Part shown: positions 56,941 to 64,000 of the stretch, piece after piece | How the letters are laid out: the number at the start of each line of letters is the position of its first letter | How positions within the stretch are numbered: position 1 is the first letter of the stretch | Origin: Diphasiastrum complanatum | Lineage: Eukaryota > Streptophyta > Lycopodiopsida > Lycopodiales > Lycopodiaceae | DNA: 64,000 nucleotides | Assembly (NCBI GenBank): GCA_029204225.1 | Contig: CM055100.1 | Location: forward strand, 13,428,444 to 13,492,443 | Direction: 5' to 3' | The notes under the pieces: generated by a model | Database searches by the model: none | What the model was told of the DNA's origin: nothing | Seen by the model: only the letters and a program-made list of their open reading frames with translations | Translations under genes and position numbers: made by a program

Positions 56941-57676
56941 CTAAACAACTTTCTTGCGCTTTCTTGACTGTATTGCACTCTCCAGATCACCAAGGAAAAA
57001 CAGAAGCTTATCAAAGAGACCAACATGAGAGTGCTCGCTTACAATTCGAACTTGTGCATCACCTGGACATTGTTCACTTGCCTTCAACAAATTCATAAGA
57101 CTTCTCCTCGAAGAAGCAACATTTGAGAAACTATTGCAGCTTTTCACAGCTGGAGTTGTCGCCCGAGGCATGTCAAGCTGTGTGTTGTTTCCTAATTCAA
57201 GGCCTACAGAAGTTTGTTGTTCCAGCCAAGGTCTCATCTTAGTAGACCCTAGGAACCGAATTTTAGCTCCTTCGCTTACTAGAAAGTAGTATGGGCCCTC
57301 CCGTGCAATTTTTGGTGCACTGCCAAAGATAATTACCCACTGATTTGTGATAATGTTGTTACCATAATAAACCTCGTATACGAAAAAGTATAATGCGATA
57401 ATTTTGAAAGGGAGTCAACAACATAAGTGATCTGTCTATAGGAAAATTTCTGACAAAATGCAATTGAAAAGAGGCATAAACAAATATAAAGGCAGGACAT
57501 TTGAACTTGCAATAACCACTTACACTCCAAGACGATCACACCTATCTTGGACCTCATATGCCTGCTTCCAGGACTTCAAATGCTTGAAACATGCATCTTT
57601 TGCCTTTGCTTGACCCCATCTTTGAGTAAAAAGCTGCTGCCATAATTCTGCTTGTTCACTTGAACTATTCCAGTCC
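56941..57676 (-). CDS. 3' part of an F-box-like protein gene (two exons)
   Basis: Exon 57676-57524 reads NSSSEQAELWQQLFTQRWGQ, then HLKSWKQAYEVQDRCDRLG, with acceptor TTTGCAG and donor GTAAGTGG. Exon 57319-56941 joins in phase and reads APKIAREGPYYFLVSEGAKI to ESAIQSRKRKKVV and TAG. The pattern (E/D)LWxxLFxxRWG...WKxxYxxxD is the segment following the F-box in plant F-box proteins that act as SCF ubiquitin-ligase receptors; the F-box itself would lie upstream. A basic tail could be a nuclear signal. No stop or frameshift is seen. A short upstream exon (NNIKNQQ, donor near 57780) is possible, after which a gypsy remnant interrupts, so the gene is probably 5'-truncated. Confidence 0.55.
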
Positions 57677-57929
57677 CTGCAAACTATAGTTTTACAGCTT
57701 TCAACTCCATTTCATGTTTTGGTATTTAATTGATAGCACCAAGCAGACAAATGTATTTCTATGTTATAGCTAGCTTACCTGTTGGTTTTTGATATTGTTT
57801 CCAATGTTTTTAGGCATCAAATTACACAAACGTATTTAGCTTAAAGTTAAAAAATATCATCATAGAAGAGGACAAAAACAAAAAACTCTAAATACAAAAG
57901 CCTCCACATTCTAATGAATTAAAATTCTT

Positions 57930-58915
57930 GTGAATAGACTTTATCACACTAGCTTTCTATGTCGACATAAATTGGAAAGTAGAAGATATACTAGCTTGCT
58001 AAAGCCCCATCTAGTGATTAATCTCTTTGGAGGTGTTTTACACCCACTACCTGTGCCAAGTGGAAGATGGGAGAATATCTCCATGAATTTTACCCCCAAC
58101 TTGCCTCATACGCAGTCACAACATGATTCTATCTTGGTCATAGTTGACATACTCACTAAGATGGCTCATTTTATTCCAACGCGTAAAAAAATTGATGCAT
58201 CTAGAGTAGTTAATTTTTTTATCAAGCATGTGTTCAGACTTCATGGATTATCGTCATCCATAGTGTCTAACAGGGATACTCAATTAACTAGAAACTTTTG
58301 GACTGCAGTTATGGCCAAACTTGAAGTCCAATTGAGAATGAGCAATACGGAGCTTCCCGAAATGTATGGCCAAACTAAGAGAATCAACCAGACATTAGAC
58401 GATATGCTTAGGGCATTTGTTGGGGATAAGCAAACTCAGTGGGAGAAGTACTTGCCACTATTAGAGTTTGCTTACAATGACAAGAAAAATGTAAGTACTA
58501 AGATGAGTCCTTTAGAGCTTAATCACGGGTTTAGGTCAACTAGCCTTGTTACAGAAGGAATTCCTCAGAAAGTGCCTAGTGCGGCTAATTTCCTAACTCA
58601 AATGAATGAAATGCTTGAGTTGGCAAAAGTTAATGTGAGGCAAGCGATTGATTGAGCTAAGTCTTACATTGATCAACATCGCACGTCTAGAGAGTTTGTG
58701 GTAGGAGATATGGTGTTTCTTTGCTATTGTTACAGGTTATCCCCGCGATATTGTGGACCCTGGCAAATTGTTGAAAGAATCAGTGACGTTTCTTATAAGT
58801 TATGAAACTTGTGAAGTGCATCCTATATTTCATGTTTCTAGAATGAAACGGGTTTTACATAATGGTGATGACTTGTTGTCTGATGGTTTGTTTGCAGTCT
58901 AGAAGCAGGGAGAAG
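57930..58915 (+). pseudogene. Ty3/gypsy (chromovirus-type) integrase remnant
   Basis: Reads GRWENISMNFTPNLPHTQSQ, VIVDILTKMAHFIPTRKK, LHGLSSSIVSNRDTQL, MYGQTKRINQTLDDML and WEKYLPLLEFAYND to a stop at 58655. It then continues with stops through HRTSREFVVGDMVFL and VHPIFHVSRMKRVLH. Two catalytic positions are altered: the usual MDF aspartate is Asn (ISMNF) and the GQTER glutamate is Lys (GQTKR). The element was already dead at those sites or has decayed since. Confidence 0.85.
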
Positions 58916-58950
58916 TGATCCATGGGCCAGCGGGGGTTGACTGGCCAACT

Positions 58951-59155
58951 GACACTTGTCATATGCTCACTAGGACACTTGGTCCGTGAATGAATGACAC
59001 ATGTCAAGGTTGATAGTCAAACAAGACACGTGTCATATGCTCGCTGGGACACTTGGTCCAATTAATGAGTGACACATGTTAGGGTTGACCGATCAAACAT
59101 GACACGTCATATGCTCACTAAGACACTTGGTCCAGTGAATGAGTGACACATGTCG
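58951..59155. repeat. 74-76-bp tandem repeat, 2.7 copies
   Basis: Units 58951-59024, 59025-59100 and partial 59101-59155, each beginning 'gacac(t/g)(tg)tcatatgctc' and containing 'gacacttggtcc' and 'gacacatgt'. Confidence 0.9.
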
Positions 59156-59598
59156 ACCTACATGCTTGCCTATGTGTCGGAGTACTACCGACGAGTGGCG
59201 AGCGTCAACTGTCCATGGAATTGCCCATGTGTCAACGATATGAAGGGTCAAGGTTAAGGGGTGCTTGGGGGTCATGGATAAGTGAGCCATGAGAGAGTCA
59301 TTCTTCATCGTGATCTATGCAGCAAAGGCTGGGAGGAGACGACGCAGCCAAATCCACACTGTTTGTGTTTGATGCTATGTGCTTATAGGGAATCACAAAG
59401 GTTTCAAATTTGTGGCCATAAGTGCATGTTTTGGACGGGTGTCGTGTAGAGCAGGCATCCCAAAGGGAGCCAGGAACCACGACTTAGCTTCCCAGCTTTC
59501 AACTCTTGCCGTCCAAACCCACTTGACATACAAGCAGCCAACTCGCCAACAACGATCAAACTTAACCAACTTGAAGTTCAGAAACAAACATTGAGATC

Positions 59599-59860
59599 CA
59601 ACTTGGCGCCATGCCAGATCAGGGGTCCCGATGTGGGTGACTTCCCTCCAAGCGAGCCGCCCGACATACATCAAACTTAACTGACTCGAAGCTTCGTTAC
59701 AAACGAGCAAGCAAGTCGTCTGACTTACCTCAGACTTAATCAACTCAAAGCTTCGTCACGAGCGCTGGAAGCCAACCTGGCGCCACGCCAGACTAGACAG
59801 CCATAAACAGGTAACTTCCACCCAAGCAAGCCATCCAACTCAGCCGACAAGTTAGACCCC
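59599..59860. repeat. Imperfect repeat of about 173 bp spacing
   Basis: The phrase 'ccaacttggcgccatgccag' (about 59599) recurs as 'ccaacctggcgccacgccag' (about 59773), each followed by 'gtgacttccctccaagc' or 'gtaacttccacccaagc'. Confidence 0.75.
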
Positions 59861-59938
59861 ATTCCCCAATCCATTCACGTTCATGCAAGGAACACTCAGA
59901 ACCACAAGTCGCGACAGATATGAAGACAACCAGTTCCT

Positions 59939-60012
59939 GGACCGAATGGTCCTGACGGCATACCATTGGCGTCCCGGACCGAATGGTCCCGACGGCATAC
60001 CGTTGGCGTCCC
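59939..60012. repeat. 37-bp tandem duplication
   Basis: Units 59939-59975 and 59976-60012 start 'ggaccgaatggtcc' and differ at two positions. Confidence 0.95.
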
Positions 60013-60498
60013 GGAATACGACCCTCAGCTATGTGCCAGATCAAAAAGATTTGAAGCGGCCTGACAACTGGCGCTTTTACCGAACAGTGAAACCCAGAAG
60101 GTAATCAGAGTCAATTTGAGGAAAATCCCACTTTATTAATATATCTGAGAAGGTTACATTTCAAGTGTGTGACCGACCCTAGACTCCGGGGCGCTAGCAT
60201 GCCAAGGCAAGTGCCAGGACAACATTCCAACAAGGGAAGCTAAGACTTGGTTGGAGCTCGCCCTGAGTCGCAACCCGCATTCCCCTATAGTATTGGTGGG
60301 ATTCGCCACCTCCCCTCATACCAAGTGCTCTGCCCAGGCTGGTAAAGCACGTTTTCTCTCTCTAGAATTTTCTCTCTCTAGAATTTATTGATCCCCAGGC
60401 TTCCTTTAATCATGCCTAAATCGTGTGAAGTGATTGCACATCGATCTGAGCTCTCTAGACTTCAATAGAACCGATCAAAGTTTTTCAGCCATAGGAAC

Positions 60499-60515
60499 TT
60501 GGCGCCGGCTGGATT
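60499..60515 (+). promoter_or_regulatory. Gypsy-type PBS candidate
   Basis: TGGCGCCGGCTGGATTC resembles the TGGCGCCGTTGCCGGGG-type PBS region of Athila/Tat gypsy elements, and 'tgttggtgtcggggacaat' follows 40 bases on. The internal region then breaks at about 60610, where a minus-strand copia begins. Confidence 0.4.
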
Positions 60516-60610
60516 CTGGTCACCGTGGCGCCAGGAGCGCTGTTGGTGTCGGGGACAATGCTGGCGCGAGTGGCGCCGAAAGTAAAGCTTGTAAAAGTAG
60601 CTTTACAACA

Positions 60611-60625
60611 TCCACCCCACCTTTA
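60611..60625 (-). promoter_or_regulatory. Polypurine-like tract at the copia 3' end
   Basis: rc reads AAAGGTGGGGTGGA, followed by TGTTGTAAAGC, a plausible start of a 3' LTR extending leftward from 60610. The LTR may be truncated, since gypsy-like sequence lies close on its left. Confidence 0.5.
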
Positions 60626-60655
60626 TAACATCTGATGTCCTCATCAGATGTCAGA

Positions 60656-63600
60656 TTAAAGTAAAGGTGTCTCCCAATTAAAAATAACTATACATTTATG
60701 AAGTCTCTCCCGAACAAAGTGATAATGGATCTCGATGTGCTTCGTCCTCGCATGAAAAACAGGATTTTGTGCAATGGCAATAGCACTTTGACTATCACTC
60801 AAGATAAGAGTGGTTGAGGGCTCGCCAAACTTCATGTCAACAAGTAATCTTCTCAACCATAAACACTGTTGTGGCTGAAAATATCGCTCTATATTTTGCC
60901 TCACTAGAAGAAGTAGCAACAATGGGCTGCTTTTTACTTGACCAAGAAATTGCAGAATTTCAATAAAAAAAGCAATGTCCACTTGTAGAGCGTCTAGTGT
61001 CTTGATCTCCACCACAATCCGAGTCACTAGAACCAACCAAACATGCATCATCACAAGCAAGAAAAACCAGTCCATGACTTCTTGTTCCTTGAAGATATCG
61101 AAAGATCCTCTTCAACGCTTTCCAATGTGATGTCATCGGGGCATGCATGAATTGACTCATGAGTGAGACACAATAAGAAATGTTCGGTCTTGAATTACAT
61201 AGGTAAATGAGACAGCCAATAGCTTAACAATATAAAGTAGTATCAAATGGTTCACCATCACCTTGACTACTTAATTTCAAGCCTGTCTCAATAGGTGTAG
61301 CAACCGGCTTGCAATCTTCCATCTTGAACCGCTTCAAAATCTGCCCAATGTAGCGTTCTTGAGAGATGAAAATTCCAGCCCCTTCTTGTACAAATTCAAG
61401 ACCAAGATAAAAATGCAATAGGCCTAAATCTAAGATTTCAAAAACCATACCAAGATCAAGTATTACGACATCAATCTATTGCTCATTACTTCCCGTAATA
61501 ATAATATCATCAACATAGAACACAAAATAATGACGATATAATCTGAAGTATGCTTGACATAAAGAGTAGATTCGCTAGGACTATTAGTAAACCCTCGATC
61601 ACAAAAGTAGGCATGTATCTTTTGATACCACATCCTCGGAGCTTGCTTCAGTCCATAAAGTGCCTTCTTGAGAAAACAAACTTTATCTTCTTGGCCTTCA
61701 GCCAAAAAACTAGCAGGTTGTTGAAGGTACACTTCCTCATTGAGATCACCATTGAGGAATGTTGTCTTTATGTCAAGTTGCCGCAAACGCCAACCAAAAT
61801 GGGCAGCCAAAGAGGTTACTACCCTCACGGTAGTCATCCGAGCAGCAGGAGAAAAAGTCTCCTCATAATCAATCCCCTTTTGCTGAGCATAGCCTTTGGC
61901 AACGAGCCTTGCCTTGTACCTTTCAATGGTACCATCTGCCTTATACTTGATTTTGTATACCCATTTAGAACCAATTGTCTTCTTCTCATGAGGAAGATCA
62001 ACAAGAACCCAAATCTGGTTCTTCATAAGTGGTCATACTCATCTTGCATCGCATCCTCCCAACATTTTACTCCTTTGGCCTGCTCAAGAAAATTAGGTTC
62101 TTCCACAATATCTCCATGAGATGTAAGAGCAAAATCTGAAAAATCAGCACAGTCCACTGATCTTGTAGAGGCACGTGTCTTTCCATCATAAAATGAACTT
62201 ATTTTGCTGTCCCGCAAAGTTGACAACAGCCACTGTGTGACTGTTTTGGACTGTCCAACAGCCATGACTATCCTTACAATTGTTGTCCAAGATCCTCTGA
62301 CACTGCGCTTGGCTGTCCAAGATCTTCCAAAACTGGTCCTTGCTGTCCAGCAGTTCTTGCAGGCTGATTTTGCAACAACGGGCGGTTTTTGATGAACATT
62401 AGGCTCTAAACTTGATGAGGTGTTGGGCAGGTCGAAACTGGTTGATTGTTGCCCCTTATCTCTAGCAATAGAAGATGGTACCAAATCTAGAAAAACTTCA
62501 ACATTCACGCTATGTGGGCTGTCCCCCTTCAAGATATGAGTTGGGGCCACATCCAATGAATTCTTTTCATCAAAATGCACATCACGACTAACAATAATCT
62601 TGTTAGTGCTCAAATTGAACAGCCTATAGCCTTTGCTTTCACTACTAGCCAACAAAAATGCATTTAACTCCTTTATCCTCAAGCTTTGTACGAAGTTTAT
62701 CCGGAACAAAAGCAGTAAGACAACCAAAAATGCGAAAGTGAGAGATTGACGGCTTCTTCCCATACCAAACTTCATAAGGAGTTAACATTTTCAATGCTTT
62801 AGTAGGACAACGATTGCTTATGTATGCTGCCGTTATAACCGCTTCAGCCCAAAACTTGTGAGAGCTGCAGCCCCTTTGCTTTGAGCATGCAACGGGCCAT
62901 CTCCATAAGTGTGCTATTCTTTCGCTCGGCAATACCATTTTGTTGAGGCGTATAGGGAGTTGTCATTTGATGTAGAATTCTTTTTTCTCGAAGAAATGCA
63001 CCGAACGTATTCTTAATGTATTCTCCTCCTCGATCGGTGCGTCGGGTCTTCAAAGAATGCCCAAACTGATTTTCCACCATCGCTAGAAAATCTTTGAAAC
63101 GTTGAAAAACTTCCGATTTAGCCTTCATAGGATAGATCCATGTAAAACAGGAAAAGTCATCAATAAAAGTCACAAAATAGATGCACTTTCCAATGGATTC
63201 GGTCCTCATTGGACCACAAACATCACTATGAACCAAATCAAATTTATCAAGAACCCTTATAGTTCCATCAATTGAAAAAGGTTTCCTTTGAAATTCCAAG
63301 TATGCACCCCTCGCATACATGCCCTCCCGGCTGCTCAATAGTAGGAATGTCTTCTACCATATTAAATGTCTTCAGCTTCTCCAAACTTGCAAAGTTGAGA
63401 TGCCCAAACCTTGTGTGCCACAATTCAGCCAACTCCAATGATTGTGATGTAGAAGCAACAAGACATGTAGAGAGAATTCGTCACTCATAGGTATCCATAA
63501 TGAATAAGCCAGCATGCATTGTTTCCGAAACAATAATCAAGAGTTATCTTTTAGGATCCTTGACAAGACACTTATCTTCTTTGAACTCAACAACTAGTCC

Positions 63601-64000
63601 TTGCTTCAACATAGTTGAAACCGAAAGAAGGTTCTTCTTGATTCCCGGAACATAAAGCACATTCTTAATGTACTTTTCTTCACCATTAGGCAGAATGATG
63701 GCTACAATTCCAATTCCATGAATAGAATAAGATGCATCATCCGCACATTGTACCCCTTGATCTTCGTCAAGTGATTGGTCACTTGATCCCCTTGCATCTT
63801 CAACAAAGAAAGCTGATTTCTGAGATACACTACTCTTGCTGGATTTTTGACTCTATACATGGTATAAAGTGTATCCCACGCACTTTTAGATGTCTTACAA
63901 GACTAATATGAGGTAAGATAGATCTTTTCACAGCAAGAGCAACCATAGAATGTGCTTGTGCATCCCTTCTATCCCACTTCTTTTGTTCTTCCGAAGATGG
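60656..64000 (-). pseudogene. Decayed copia Gag-Pol, cut by the window end
   Basis: From 64000 downward: Gag (AWDTLYTMYRVKNPARVVYL), then directly a post-protease segment (SYSIHGIGIVAIILPNGEE, KNLLSVSTMLKQGL). The zinc knuckle and DSGAS site between them are deleted near 63775. Integrase (LVHSDVCGPMRTESIGK, FIDDFSCFTWIY, RTDRGGEYIK, NGIAERKNSTLMEMA) and its C-terminus follow. RT (WVYKIKYKADGTIERYKARL, QLDIKTTFLNGDLNEEVYLQ) has YVDD in a shifted frame near 61520. Then come the EILDLGLLHFYLGLEF segment and RNase H (SSDSDCGGDQDTRRSTSG, SSEAKYRA). Frameshifts near 62720, 62025, 61500 and 60960 and several stops inactivate it. Confidence 0.9.

Larger units (their letters stand above)
58918..60498 (+). 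mobile_element. Possible long gypsy LTR containing tandem repeats
   Basis: A purine-rich stretch (AGAAGCAGGGAGAAG) precedes TGATCCATGGGCC at 58917, right after the gypsy remnant. At the other side a TGGCGCC-type primer site follows at about 60499. The interval is more GC-rich than its surroundings and holds three repeat blocks. That it is one LTR is inference; no second copy is available, and the PBS type differs from that expected for a chromovirus. Confidence 0.3.

Overview
The window looks like a repeat-dense stretch of a land-plant nuclear chromosome. Evidence: spliceosomal GT-AG introns, TATA boxes, many Ty1/copia and Ty3/gypsy remnants primed by initiator-Met-tRNA-like sites, a MITE, long (GA)n tracts, and a short exon-like fragment resembling the START region of HD-ZIP IV regulators, a plant-specific family. 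A non-seed plant (fern, lycophyte or bryophyte) is my guess, from the restriction-endonuclease-like LINE and general sequence character; the species cannot be named. No rRNA gene, functional tRNA gene, CRISPR array or bacterial operon was seen. Intact host genes are nearly absent.

Layout. 1-6000: AT-rich sequence with a tandem duplication, then a minus-strand copia derivative (LTR about 2306-3125, coding 3252-5822) whose reverse transcriptase is replaced by an unrecognised segment. 6000-14500: repeats, a (GA)n tract, fragments of host-like exons (HD-ZIP IV-like at 9672), a spliced unknown remnant (11141-12381), and a copia integrase fragment split by a TA-flanked MITE. 14744-20170: gypsy remnant, long extra coiled-coil ORF region, LTR. 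20187-29442: three unusual, degraded genes. A minus-strand acidic protein gene and a plus-strand gene opening with a histone H3-like fold are divergently transcribed from a shared promoter with mirrored motifs; plus-strand exons resembling a Ulp1/C48 cysteine protease follow, split by a LINE; and a convergent three-exon gene of unknown function closes the block. 29790-46000: copia remnants on both strands, one of which contains a complete, very young copia element (38017-44174; 1322-aa Gag-Pol; LTRs differing at 1 of 682 positions; TTCTC target duplication). 46000-49800: mostly unassigned, with a strong G-quadruplex candidate. 49834-53937: a chimeric copia derivative carrying the same unrecognised segment as the first, bounded by LTRs of two different families. 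54000-60500: gypsy integrase remnants, the 3' part of an F-box-like gene, and several tandem repeat blocks. 60611-64000: a decayed copia element running off the window.

The two places most worth attention are the divergent H3-like/acidic gene pair with the Ulp1-like exons, and the non-RT segment shared by two copia derivatives, whose length differences are all multiples of three. Both are read from sequence alone; homology searches were not possible.
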